Shown here one piece after another: positions 41,032 to 53,129 of a stretch of 64,000 nt of DNA. Both the position numbers and the translations under genes were made by a program. Under the pieces are notes generated by a model. That model was not told the DNA's origin. It ran no database searches and saw only the letters and a program-made list of their open reading frames with translations. This stretch comes from Saccharomyces uvarum (lineage: Eukaryota > Ascomycota > Saccharomycetes > Saccharomycetales > Saccharomycetaceae). Position 1 is the first letter of the stretch; each line of letters begins with the position of its first letter. The DNA is taken from assembly GCA_947243795.1 (NCBI GenBank), contig OX365940.1:903207-967206 (forward strand), given 5' to 3'.

Positions 41032-41341
41032 TGTTGGAACACGATTCAACTATCGTCCATCTACTACTATTATATACGGTGTTAAAAGATGACATAAATT
41101 ACAAGAGCAGTAAATTAAGATTCAAACTGTCATCGAAATTAATGGAGGCTGATGCGCAAGGACTGAGTGAATTTATATAAAAAGAGGAACATAATAATTT
41201 ATAATATTACGCAAAATTGCTAATTAACTCTTGGGAATTCCTAAATCCATGAGGAGAATCTCTAGTATAATCTATATACGTAATATTATAGCATTAAGAA
41301 TTAATGGAATCCCAAAGATCATCATACAACTTGAAAGCTCA
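41032..41341 (+). mobile_element. Divergent delta-like LTR downstream of the tRNA (unit 1)
   Basis: 310 bp from TGTTGGAACACG to ...AAAGCTCA, with delta landmarks (TATACGGTGTTAAAAGATGAC, GGAATCCCAA) but many differences from the upstream deltas. An older or different Ty1-like lineage. No internal Ty sequence. Confidence 0.75.
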
Positions 41342-43784
41342 TTACTGAGATTATAAGATCGGTAAAGGGCTTTTTTTCTTTTAAATTTGGATTTAAGAAA
41401 GCGTAAACAACAATTTTAATCATCATGTTAAAATATATAAATTGAACACAATCATGATTAGTATGGAGTGTTAATCATCATCAAAAAAAAAAGAGCGCTA
41501 CCTCAGTAAAACTGCCAAGATAATCTTACATAATTGAAGAGTCGATTTCAAGTGGTAGATACTTAACATCTTTATGAGCCAAGTCCGCCTTTCGGAAAAA
41601 AGAAGCGGCCCTGGTTAACCAGTCGGGCATGCGCTGCCTGAACATGATCACATGATTGTAGCTATGCTATGTATATGGTAGTAATGATATGATGTGATAG
41701 TGTAAGAAAAGGGGTTAAGAGGTGGAAATTGTCAGAGGGTTGAGTATCTCGGTGATGGAAGGTGGTGTAGATATTGTAGCCTCCGTGCGGGATGCGTGTG
41801 AGTGTGCCAATGCAATATTTTACGTGATATTCCGAGAGAGCTGTGGTGATGATATTTCTATGCATCCGTGTGAGTATGCGATTCAATAATTATAGTATGA
41901 TATGGGAGTGGTAAGAAGATACGTGCAGGTTATATTCTAAGCCATATGAGTAATGCGGTGATGGTATTGAGTTATTAGATGGCAGATAATATTGTGATAT
42001 TTTGATATGATGTTATGCAATTATTCAGAGTGGCTGAGTGGTGGTATGATGTTAGGGAGAGCTGTGGTATGTCATGATAATATGGCAGTGGTGGAGGTAT
42101 ATTCTAGGGGAGGTATGTGGTATTATAAAATGAGGATATGAAGAAGGGAAGGTGCGTATTTATCGACATAAATGGTTGTATAGGTAGTGCGTTATGTTGT
42201 GGTTTTATATTTAGCATCCGTGTGAGTACGTGATGGTGTTGTTTTTAGCATCCATGTAAGTATGTAGTGGTATTATATAGAGAATGGTAATGGTAATGTA
42301 GTATGGTATATAGTGCAATATGTTAAGATAAAATGTGGTTAGGGTATATAGAGAGGAGTGGTGGATATAGTATTATAATATGTGATATTATATTATGGGA
42401 GTGGAAGTGTAATATAGCATCCGTGTGAGTATGCAGCCTTAATAAATCGATGAATGCATATCAAGATGGAAGGTATGTGATGAAAAAGGTAGTGGCAAGT
42501 ATAAGAATGACATGGTATAGATATGTTATGGGAGGTAGCGAAGATATATTCTAAGAATGGTGTGCGGATAGCATCTGTACGAGTATGTGATGATAATATA
42601 TAGAGAATGGTCAGAGTAATGCAGTATTATGTTATATTGAGAGAGTGGTATGCCAGGAGTTCTGATATATGTGGAGTGATGGTATAAGATATTATGGAGA
42701 GAGAGACGGTAATATGTATTATGGCTATTAAGGTAGCCGATATTGATATTAAGTAGAGAGAGATGGCAGTATAATATGGTATATTGTAGTGGTTGTATAT
42801 TGTGATATGGGAGTGGTGTCATTATATGAGGCAGTGATGAAGAGAGAGCAGATTATGTGAGTTTGTATGATGATGCTGGGAAATATGTTGATATGGGAGG
42901 GTATACTGTAGTGATGGAGGTAATTTATATATAGAGAGAGTGATGATATGTGGATATATGTGTTGATGATATGATATGGCTATTCAGTTTTAGTATGTTC
43001 ATGAGTTGTAGTATGTGGTGGTATATGATATAACATCTTAGCGTCCGTAGGGGTGTGCGAATTCAATATAATATAGGAGTAGTCAGGATAATATAGTATA
43101 TAGATATTATAGAGAGGATGGTAGGTATATGGGTGATATACGATGTTGAGAAAGTGAGGGTATACGGTGGTAGTAGAATATAGAGAGAGTGACGGAATAT
43201 GATATTCTATTGAGAGCGGTTGAATGGTTTGCTGGTATGAAATTGAGATATGTGGCGGTAATAGGAATCAGGATATAGTATGGTATATAGTATGGTATAT
43301 GGTATTATATTGGGATGAGCGATGATATGACATTCTATTGAGAGTGATTAGGGTAATGAATTATGGTATACGATGTTGAGATATGTGGTGGTGGATAGAC
43401 GGGTGATATGTATTGTAGTGGTGGTATGGGTGTGATGAGGGTATGTGATATATGATGGTATGAGAGCAAATGTGAGAATATTGAGATGTTTAAAGCGGAT
43501 ATATGATGTAGAGTATCGTATTTAGTGGGGGGCAGAGTTTGGTGGCTGGGAGATGGTGGAAATGTGAAAATGTCCAGGGTGTTAAGTGCTGAGGTTCGTG
43601 CCGTATATGGTGATAATGTGGTGGTATGGTAGAGAAAGAGCTGGGAAAGGGCGTTGATAGATTGTTAGGTGGTATTTGAGGTGGAGTGGGTAGTTTGGGT
43701 ATATAATTGGTGGTTGGAGTGGGGCTAAGAAATAATGATTTATAGTTGGGTATGTATATTGGGTAAAAGGGTAGAAATTGTGAG

Positions 43785-43795
43785 AAAATATAAAA
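43785..43795 (-). promoter_or_regulatory. Perfect 11-bp ARS consensus match in the array unit (unit 1)
   Basis: The minus strand reads TTTTATATTTT, fitting WTTTAYRTTTW at all 11 positions. It recurs at 49890-49900, 55882-55892 and 61999-62009. Such matches are frequent in AT-rich DNA, so origin activity is only a possibility. Confidence 0.3.
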
Positions 43796-44417
43796 ATATA
43801 GAATGGGAGAGTGGGAAGCTTAAGAATTATAGTTGGTTTGTATGTGATTTGTATTATATTTAGCGTCCGTGTGAGTATGTGGTGGTATTATAATATGGCA
43901 TTGAGGGTATTGTAGAATGGTATATGGTATAATGTGTAGGTATTAGGATATAGAGAGAACATATGGTATATAGTATGATAGTATGGGGGAGAGTAATGGA
44001 GAGTGATGATAAGTTGATAGTAGATGGGTATTGAGTTATGATATGTGATGGTATTATATTTTAGTGTCCGTAGGAGTGCGCGTATCAATTATAGTAGAAG
44101 TAGTCAGGATAATATAGTATGTCGATATTATGCAGAGAGTGGTGGTGTGGTATGGTATGATAATATGGAGGGGTGTGAGAGTGATGATAAGTGGTATTAT
44201 GGTATTATTATATGGAGGGGTGTGGTGTTTAGGATTATTTGTTTAGGATTCGATATGTATGTTAGCGTCCGTAGGAGTATGTGGTGGTATATGATATTGA
44301 GAGTGGTGGTATGGTATATATGGAAAGAGACGATATTATGATATACGGTATGGGATATTGAGGTAGAGTAATGGTATGGGATATTGAGAGTGGTTAGGGT
44401 GAATTATGGAGGATGAT

Positions 44418-45060
44418 GTTTACGTTGATTTGTTTACGTTTCGAATGTTATGTGTGTTTCGATGTATTTATTTGTTTACGTTTGGACGGTTGGAGAGTAG
44501 TGGTTAGGGTAGTGTTATATGGTATTACATTTAGCGTCCGTAGGAGTATGTGATTGTATATGATATTGAGAGTGATGGTATGTGATATTGAGAGTCATAG
44601 TATATGGTGTTGAGAGTGATGGTATATGATATTGTGGAGGGGTGTGGTGTTTACGTTGATTTGTTTAAGTTTGAATGTGTATGTTTATATATATGTTTCG
44701 ATAGTTGGAGATATTATGGAGATATTGAGGTAGGGTAGTGGGACATGATATTACATTTAGCGTCCGTATGAGGATGTGGTGGTATATGATATTGAAGTAT
44801 GGTATATAATATTGAGAGTGATGGTATATGGTGTTGAGAGTGATGGTATGTGATATTGAGAGTAATGGTATATGATATTATGTTGAGAGTAGCAGGATAT
44901 TGAAGTATGGTATATGGTGTTGAGAATAGTGGTGGAAGGTAGATGGGTGATATATAATGCATGGTATATGATATTGTGGAGGGGTGTGGTGTATATGTTT
45001 GTGTGTTTAGGTTGATTTGTTTAGGTTGATTTGTTTACGTTTGATTTGTTTACGTTTGAA
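44418..45060. repeat. Cluster of GTTTACGTT / GTTTAGGTT words (unit 1; repeated in every unit)
   Basis: About nine copies of GTTTA(C/G/A)GTT occur at 44418, 44432, 44474, 44648, 44662, 45005, 45018, 45033 and 45048 (approximate starts), often in the longer form GATTTGTTTACGTTTG and at 14-15-bp spacing near 45005-45058. TGTTTAC is the Forkhead core in reverse, and GTTTACGTTTG matches the ARS consensus at 9 of 11 positions. Confidence 0.7.
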
Positions 45061-45273
45061 TGTGTATGTTTATATATATGTTTCGATAGTTGGAGATATT
45101 ATGGAGATATTGAGGTAGGGTAATGTTGTATGATATTGAGAATGGTCAGGGTATATAGGTAGGGAGATGGTGTGTGATAGTAAGTTGGTTGGTTGGTTGG
45201 TATGGAGGGTAATAGTATAGAGGGTGAGGATTGTGCTGATATATGGTGATGCACATGGTATTGGAGATGGAGG

Positions 45274-45786
45274 TGTTACCCAGATGGTAAGTATGATATA
45301 TGTGGTAGTGGTAGTGTGGTATGTAGACATGTCGTATGGAAGAGTTAGGGAGGCCAATATGGTATTCGAGGGGTGAGGATTCGATGTGGGGGGATAGATT
45401 GAAAGAAATGTGGTGGGAAGGTGTGAATGTACCAGGGTGTTAAGTGGTGAGGTTCGTGGGGTGTGTGGGTGGTAATGATAGATGAGATGGAGGTTACCCA
45501 GATGGAGGGTATGATATATGTGGGTGTGGTAGTGTGGTATGTAGACATGTCGTATGGAAGAGTTAGGGAGGCCAATATAGTATTCGAGGGGTGGGGATTC
45601 GATGTGGAGGGATAAATTGAAAGAAATGTGGTGGGAAGGTGTGAATGTAGCAGGGTGTTAAGTGGTGAGGTTCGTGGGGTGTGTGGGTGGTAATGACAGA
45701 TGAGATGGAGGGTTACCCAGATGGAGGGTATGGTATGAGTGGTGTGGTAGTGTGGTGTGTAGACATGTCGTATGGAAGTGTTAGGG
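45274..45786. repeat. 219-bp tandem sub-repeats before the TG tract (unit 1; also in units 2-4)
   Basis: GTTACCCAGATGG starts copies at 45274, 45493 and 45712, so the period is 219 bp with about 2.3 copies. Each full copy carries GAGTTAGGGAGGCC, with a Tbf1-type TTAGGG. In unit 4 the starts are 63480, 63698 and 63913. The stub has a single copy from 39469. Confidence 0.85.
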
Positions 45787-46131
45787 AGGGGGTGTGTGGG
45801 TGTGGTGTGGGTGTGGTGGTGTGGGTGTGGGTGTGGGTGTGGTGTGGTGGTGTGGGGTGTGGGTGTGGGTGTGGTGGGTGTGGGTGTGGTGTGTGGGGTG
45901 TGGGTGTGGGTGTGGGGTGTGGTGTGTGGGTGTGTGTGTGGGTGTGGTGTGTGGGTGTGGTGTGGGTGTGGTGTGTGTGTGGTGTGTGGGTGTGGGTGTG
46001 GTGTGTGTGGGTGTGGTGTGGGTGTGGGTGTGTGGGTGTGGTGTGGGTGTGTGGGTGTGGGTGTGGGTGTGGGTGTGTGGGTGTGGGTGTGGGGGGTGTG
46101 GGTGTGTGGGTGTGGTGTGTGTGTGTGTGTG
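45787..46131 (+). repeat. Interstitial telomeric TG tract 2 (345 bp)
   Basis: Degenerate TG1-3 repeat closing unit 1. The first 25 or so bases and the last 30 or so resemble tract 1 or 4, but the middle differs in word order. Confidence 0.95.
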
Positions 46132-46436
46132 ATCTGCGTCTTGAACCAATCAGCGTGTTCGAGTTGGATTGTGTTGGGAACAAGATTTAATTATTGTCCA
46201 TCTATTACTATTATATATGTTGGAATAAGATTCAACTATCGTCCATTTATTACTATTATATACGGTGTTAAAAGATGTGTTGGAATATAAATCAACTATC
46301 ACCTAATATCTAGTATTTATGTTACTAGTATATTATCATATACGGTGTAAGAAGATGACGCAAAGTTGAGAAACAGTCATCGAAATTAGTGGAAGCTGAA
46401 ACGCAAGGATTGGTAATGTAATAGGATCAATGAATG

Positions 46437-46766
46437 TGAGATAAGTGTGGATTTTGATGTAATTGTTGGGATTCCATTTTTTATAAGGCAATAATATTAG
46501 GTATGTAGATATACTAGAAGTTCTCCTCAGGGATTTAGGAATCCATAAAAGGGAATCTGCAATTCTACACATTATATAGATATTATTATCATCGTTTATA
46601 TGTTATCATTCATTGATCCTACTACATTACCAATCCTTGCGTTTCAGCTTCCACTAATTTCGATGACTATTTCTCATCATTTGCGTCATCTTCTAACACC
46701 GTATATGATAATATACTAGTAACGTAAATACTAGTTAGTAGATGATAGTTGATTTATATTACAACA
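46437..46766 (-). mobile_element. Solo delta LTR, inverted (unit 2)
   Basis: Same element as in unit 1, 330 bp, followed by the forward 3' fragment at 46767-46877. Confidence 0.85.
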
Positions 46767-46982
46767 TATGGATTCCTAAATCCCGAGGAGAACTTCTAGT
46801 ATATTCTATATACCTAATTTTATTGCCTTACGAACAATAGAATCCCAACAATTATCACCAGATTCATACAATTCTCAGTATTCACTTATTCCAACATCCA
46901 GCATTATCAACAGCCACCCCGCGGCATCAATCTGCATCCTCTCGTATAAGCCAATTGAGATACTAAAATCTCAATCAAACAA

Positions 46983-47053
46983 GCGCAAGTGGTTTAGTGG
47001 TAAAATCCAAACGTTGCCATCGTTGGGCCCCGGTTCGATTCCGGGCTTGCGCA
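46983..47053 (+). tRNA. tRNA-Gly(GCC), unit 2, with two single-base differences
   Basis: Same gene as in the other units, but it has one extra A in the 5' side of the anticodon stem (CCAAACG) and one C fewer before the T arm. The extra A would weaken the anticodon stem to about four pairs. Length stays 71. Either a defective copy or an assembly error; other homopolymer indels nearby favour error. Confidence 0.85.
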
Positions 47054-47137
47054 TTTTCTTTTTAGATTTTTTTTGAGAGCTGTTTTGTGGGATGAACTAG
47101 ATCTATCGACTACTTATATGAAGACTTCAGTTCTTCA

Positions 47138-47446
47138 TGTTGGAACACGATTCAACTATCGTCCATCTACTACTATTATATACGGTGTTAAAAGATGACA
47201 TAAATTACAAGAGCAGTAAATTAAGATTCAAACTGTCATCGAAATTAATGGAGGCTGATGCGCAAGGACTGAGTGAATTTATATAAAAAGAGGAACATTA
47301 ATAATTTATAATATACGCAAAATGCTAATTAACTCTTGGGAATTCCTAAATCCATGAGGAGAATCTCTAGTATAATCTATATACGTAATATTATAGCATT
47401 AAGAATTAATGGAATCCCAAAGATCATCATACAACTTGAAAGCTCA
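47138..47446 (+). mobile_element. Divergent delta-like LTR (unit 2)
   Basis: Same as the element 41032-41341 of unit 1, with small indels. Confidence 0.75.
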
Positions 47447-50400
47447 TTACTGAGATTATAAGATCGGTAAAGGGCTTTTTTTCTTTTAAATTTGGATTTA
47501 AGAAAGCGTAAACAACAATTTTAATCATCATGTTAAAATATATAAATTGAACACAATCATGATTAGTATGGAGTGTTAATCATCATCAAAAAAAAAAAGA
47601 GCGCTACCTCAGTAAAACTGCCAAGATAATCTTACATAATTGAAGAGTCGATTTCAAGTGGTAGATACTTAAACATCTTTATGAGCCAAGTCCGCCTTTC
47701 GGAAAAAAGAAGCGGCCCTGGTTAACCAGTCGGGCATGCGCTGCCTGAACATGATCACATGATTGTAGCTATGCTATGTATATGGTAGTAATGATATGAT
47801 GTGATAGTGTAAGAAAAGGGTTAAGAGGTGGAAATTGTCAGAGGGTTGAGTATCTCGGTGATGGAAGGTGGTGTAGATATTGTAGCCTCCGTGCGGGATG
47901 CGTGTGAGTGTGCCAATGCAATATTTTACGTATATTCCGAGAGAGCTGTGGTGATGATATTTCTATGCATCCGTGTGAGTATGCGATTCAATAATTATAG
48001 TATGATATGGGAGTGGTAAGAAGATACGTGCAGGTTATATTCTAAGCCATATGAGTAATGCGGTGATGGTATTGAGTTATTAGATGGCAGATAATATTGT
48101 GATATTTTGATATGATGTTATGCAATTATTCAGAGTGGCTGAGTGGTGGTATGATGTTAGGGAGAGCTGTGGTATGTCATGATAATATGGCAGTGGTGGA
48201 GGTATATTCTAGGGGAGGTATGTGGTATTATAAAATGAGGATATGAAGAAGGGAAGGTGCGTATTTATCGACATAAATGGTTGTATAGGTAGTGCGTTAT
48301 GTTGTGGTTTTATATTTAGCATCCGTGTGAGTACGTGATGGTGTTGTTTTTAGCATCCATGTAAGTATGTAGTGGTATTATATAGAGAATGGTAATGGTA
48401 ATGTAGTATGGTATATAGTGCAATATGTTAAGATAAAATGTGGTTAGGGTATATAGAGAGGAGTGGTGGATATAGTATTATAATATGTGATATTATATTA
48501 TGGGAGTGGAAGTGTAATATAGCATCCGTGTGAGTATGCAGCCTTAATAAATCGATGAATGCATATCAAGATGGAAGGTATGTGATGAAAAAAGGTAGTG
48601 GCAAAGTATAAGAATGACATGGTATAGATATGTTATGGGAGGTAGCGAAGATATATTCTAAGAATGGTGTGCGGATAGCATCTGTACGAGTATGTGATGA
48701 TAATATATAGAGAATGGTCAGAGTAATGCAGTATTATGTTATATTGAGAGAGTGGTATGCCAGGAGTTCTGATATATGTGGAGTGATGGTATAAGATATT
48801 ATGGAGAGAGAGACGGTAATATGTATTATGGCTATTAAGGTAGCCGATATTGATATTAAGTAGAGAGAGATGGCAGTATAATATGGTATATTGTAGTGGT
48901 TGTATATTGTGATATGGGAGTGGTGTCATTATATGAGGCAGTGATGAAGAGAGAGCAGATTATGTGAGTTTGTAGATGATGCTGGGAAATATGTTGATAT
49001 GGGAGGGTATACTGTAGTGATGGAGGTAATTTATATATAGAGAGAGTGATGATATGTGGATATATGTGTTGATGATATGATATGGCTATTCAGTTTTAGT
49101 ATGTTCATGAGTTGTAGTATGTGGTGGTATATGATATAACATCTTAGCGTCCGTAGGGGTGTGCGAATTCAATATAATATAGGAGTAGTCAGGATAATAT
49201 AGTATATAGATATTATAGAGAGGATGGTAGGTATATGGGTGATATACGATGTTGAGAAAGTGAGGGTATACGGTGGTAGTAGAATATAGAGAGAGTGACG
49301 GAATATGATATTCTATTGAGAGCGGTTGAATGGTTTGCTGGTATGAAATTGAGATATGTGGCGGTAATAGGAATCAGGATATAGTATGGTATATAGTATG
49401 GTATATGGTATTATATTGGGATGAGCGATGATATGACATTCTATTGAGAGTGATTAGGGTAATGAATTATGGTATACGATGTTGAGATATGTGGTGGTGG
49501 ATAGACGGGTGATATGTATTGTAGTGGTGGTATGGGTGTGATGAGGGTATGTGATATATGATGGTATGAGAGCAAATGTGAGAATATTGAGATGTTTAAA
49601 GCGGATATATGATGTAGAGTATCGTATTTAGTGGGGGGCAGAGTTTGGTGGTGGGAGATGGTGGAAATGTGAAAATGTCCAGGGTGTTAAGTGCTGAGGT
49701 TCGTGCCGTATATGGTGATAATGTGGTGGTATGGTAGAGAAAGAGCTGGGAAAGGGCGTTGATAGATTGTTAGGTGGTATTTGAGGTGGAGTGGGTAGTT
49801 TGGTATATAATTGGTGGTTGGAGTGGGGCTAAGAAATAATGATTTATAGTTGGGTATGTATATTGGGGTAAAAGGGTAGAAATTGTGAGAAAATATAAAA
49901 ATATAGAATGGGAGAGTGGGAAGCTTAAGAATTATAGTTGGTTTGTATGTGATTTGTATTATATTTAGCGTCCGTGTGAGTTGTGTGGTATTATATATGG
50001 CATTGAGGTATTGTAGAATGGTATATGGTATAATGTGTAGGTATTAGGATATAGAGAGAACATATGTATATAGTATGATAGTATGGGGAGTAATGGAGAT
50101 GATGATAAGTTGATAGTAGATGGGTATTGAGTTATGATATTGATGTATTATATTTTAGTGTCCGTAGGAGTGCGCGTATCAATTATAGTAGAAGTAGTCA
50201 GGATAATATAGTATGTCGATATTATGCAGAGAGTGGTGGTGTGGTATGGTATGATAATATGGAGGGGTGTGAGAGTGATGATAAGTGGTATTATGGTATT
50301 ATATATGGAGGGTGTGGTGTTTAGGATTATTTGTTTAGGATTCGATATGTATGTTAGCGTCCGTAGGAGTATGTGGTGGTATATGATATTGAGAGTGGTG

Positions 50401-51833
50401 ATGGTATATATGGAAGAGACGATATTATGATATACGGTATGGATATTGAGGTAGAGTAATGGTATGGGATATTGAGAGTGGTTAGGGTGAATTATGGAGG
50501 ATGATGTTTACGTTGATTTGTTTACGTTTCGAATGTTATGTGTGTTTCGATGTATTTATTTGTTTACGTTTGGACGGTTGGAGAGTAGTGGTTAGGGTAG
50601 TGTTATATGGTATTACATTTAGCGTCCGTAGGAGTATGTGATTGTATATGATATTGAGAGTGATGGTATGTGATATTGAGAGTCATAGTATATGGTGTTG
50701 AGAGTGATGGTATATGATATTGTGGAGGGGTGTGGTGTTTACGTTGATTTGTTTAAGTTTGAATGTGTATGTTTATATATATGTTTCGATAGTTGGAGAT
50801 ATTATGGAGATATTGAGTAGGGTAGTGGGACATGATATTACATTTAGCGTCCGTATGAGGATGTGGTGGTATATGATATTGAAGTATGGTATATAATATT
50901 GAGAGTGATGGTATATGGTGTTGAGAGTGATGGTATGTGATATTGAGAGTAATGGTATATGATATTATGTTGAGAGTAGCAGGATATTGAAGTATGGTAT
51001 ATGGTGTTGAGAATAGTGGTGGAAGGTAGATGGGTGATATATAATGCATGGTATATGATATTGTGGAGGGGTGTGGTGTATATGTTTGTGTGTTTAGGTT
51101 GATTTGTTTAGGTTGATTTGTTTACGTTTGATTTGTTTACGTTTGAATGTGTATGTTTATATATATGTTTCGATAGTTGGAGATATTATGGAGATATTGA
51201 GGTAGGGTAATGTTGTATGATATTGAGAATGGTCAGGGTATATAGGTAGGGAGATGGTGTGTGATAGTAAGTTGGTTGGTTGGTTGGTATGGAGGGTAAT
51301 AGTATAGAGGGTGAGGATTGTGCTGATATATGGTGATGCACATGGTATTGGAGATGGAGGTGTTACCCAGATGGTAAGTATGATATATGTGGTAGTGGTA
51401 GTGTGGTATGTAGACATGTCGTATGGAAGAGTTAGGGAGGCCAATATGGTATTCGAGGGGTGAGGGATTCGATGTGGGGGGATAATTGAAAGAAATGTGG
51501 TGGGAAGGTGTGAATGTACCAGGGTGTTAAGTGGTGAGGTTCGTGGGGTGTGTGGGGTAATGATAGATGAGATGGAGGTTACCCAGATGGAGGTATGATA
51601 TATGTGGGTGTGGTAGTGTGGTATGTAGACATGTCGTATGGAAGAGTTAGGGAGGCCAATATAGTATTCGAGGGGTGGGGATTCGATGTGGAGGGATAAA
51701 TTGAAAGAAATGTGGTGGGAAGGTGTGAATGTAGCAGGGTGTTAAGTGGTGAGGTTCGTGGGGTGTGTGGGTGGTAATGAAGATGAGATGGAGGGTTACC
51801 CAGATGGAGGGTATGGTATGGGTGGTGGTGGTA

Positions 51834-52117
51834 GTGTGTGTGTGGTGTGTGGTTTGGTGTGTGGTGTGGGGTGTGTGGGTGTGGTGTGTGGGTGTGGGGT
51901 GTGGTGTGGGTGTGTGTGGGTGTGGTGTGTGGGGTGTGGTGTGTGGTGTGTGGGTGTGTTGTGGTGTGGGGTGTGGTGTGGTTGTGGGTGTGGTGGGGTG
52001 TGGGTGTGGTGTGGGTGTGGTGTGGTGTGGTGTGGTGTGGGTGTGGGTGTGTGGGGTGTGGTGTGTGGTGTGGGTGGTGTGGGTGTGGGGGTGTGGTGTG
52101 TGGTGGTGTGTTGTGTG
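51834..52117 (+). repeat. Interstitial telomeric TG tract 3 (about 284 bp)
   Basis: Degenerate TG repeat closing unit 2, the shortest complete tract, with unusual words such as GGTTTGG, GGTTGTGG and GTTGTG that are atypical of telomerase product and may reflect read errors. Confidence 0.93.
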
Positions 52118-52423
52118 ATCTGCGTCTTGAACCCAATCAGCGTGTTCGAGTTGGATTGTGTTGGAACAAGATTTAATTATGTCCATCTATTACTATTATA
52201 TATGTTGGAATAAGATTCAACTATCGTCCATTTATTACTATTATATACGGTGTTAAAAGATGTGTTGGAATATAAATCAACTATCACCTAATATCTAGTA
52301 TTTATGTTACTAGTATATTATCATATACGGTTGTAAGAAGATGACGCAAAGTTTGAGAAACAGTCATCGAAATTAGTGGAAGCTGAAACGCAAGGATTGG
52401 TAATGTAATAGGATCAATGAATG

Positions 52424-52756
52424 TGAGATAAGTGTGGATTTTGATGTAATTGTTGGGATTCCATTTTTTATAAGGCAATAATATTAGGTATGTAGATATA
52501 CTAGAAGTTCTCCTCAGGGATTTAGGAATCCATAAAAGGGAATCTGCAATTCTACACAATTATATAGATATTATTATCATCGTTTTATATGTTATCATTC
52601 ATTTGATCCTACTACATTACCAATCCTTGCGTTTCAGCTTCCACTAATTTCGATGACTATTTCTCATCATTTGCGTCATCTTCTAACACCGTATATGATA
52701 ATATACTAGTAACGTAAATACTAGTTAGTAGATGATAGTTGATTTATATTACAACA
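52424..52756 (-). mobile_element. Solo delta LTR, inverted (unit 3)
   Basis: Same element as in unit 1, 333 bp, followed by the forward 3' fragment at 52757-52868. Confidence 0.85.
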
Positions 52757-52974
52757 TATGGATTCCTAAATCCCCGAGGAGAACTTCTAGTATATTCTAT
52801 ATACCTAATTTTATTGCCTTACGAACAATAGAATCCCAACAATTATCACCAGATTCATACAATTCTCAGTATTCACTTATTCCAACATCCAGCATTATCA
52901 ACAGCCACCCCGCGGCATCAATCTGCATCCTCTCGTATAAGCCAATTGAGATACTAAAAATCTCAATCAAACAA

Positions 52975-53045
52975 GCGCAAGTGGTTTAGTGGTAAAATCC
53001 AACGTTGCCATCGTTGGGCCCCCGGTTCGATTCCGGGCTTGCGCA
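52975..53045 (+). tRNA. tRNA-Gly(GCC), unit 3
   Basis: Identical over all 71 bp to the unit 1 copy, with intact A and B boxes and a T-run terminator. Confidence 0.97.
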
Positions 53046-53129
53046 TTTTCTTTTTAGATTTTTTTTGAGAGCTGTTTTGTGGGATGAACTAGATCTATCG
53101 ACTACTTATATGAAGACTTCAGTTCTTCA

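Larger units (their letters stand above)
41342..45786. repeat. X/STR-like region of the array unit (unit 1; also 47447-51833, 53440-57895, 59567-63985)
   Basis: The first 300 bp have ordinary composition; from about 41650 the plus strand is nearly free of C. About twelve copies of a roughly 20-bp box TAGC(A/G)TCCGT-GAGTATG are scattered through it, for example near 42206, 42416, 43041, 43860, 44263, 44533 and 44758. A closely similar word (GCATCCGTGTGCGTACG) is present in the S. cerevisiae I-L telomere as I recall it. TTAGGG, the Tbf1 motif of STRs, occurs several times (near 42330, 43328, 44391 and 44503). These features identify it as telomere-associated X/STR-type DNA. Confidence 0.75.
40021..46131. 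repeat. Array unit 1 (6111 bp): LTRs, tRNA-Gly, STR-like DNA, TG tract
   Basis: The unit begins at ATCTGCGTCTTGAACC right after TG tract 1 and ends with tract 2. Its order is three nested delta 5' ends, an inverted delta, a delta 3' fragment, tRNA-Gly, a divergent delta, about 300 bp of ordinary composition, then about 4.1 kb of C-poor STR-like DNA. No credible protein gene. ORFs found in it are conserved only because the units are near-identical. Confidence 0.92.
46132..52117. repeat. Array unit 2 (5986 bp)
   Basis: Same order and near-identical sequence to unit 1, but with the most single-base indels, for example AAAGTTGAG for AAAGTTTGAG near 46363 and ACGTATATTCC for ACGTGATATTCC near 47929. 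The segment 49970-50330 has many one-base losses. Ends with TG tract 3. Confidence 0.92.

Noticed and set aside
42526-42822. 98-codon minus-strand ORF repeated in several units (48633-48929, part of 54491-54919)
   Set aside because: It recurs only because the units are near-identical. Its Tyr/His/Ile-rich product reflects the C-poor plus strand, and one-base indels change its length between units.
40021-46131. Y' element with helicase ORF
   Set aside because: The unit size and TG spacing suggest Y', but no helicase-like frame or other long ORF exists outside the TG tracts.
46983-47053. Calling the unit 2 tRNA a pseudogene
   Set aside because: Its two differences are homopolymer-type indels in a region with many similar indels, so sequencing error is as likely as a real mutation.
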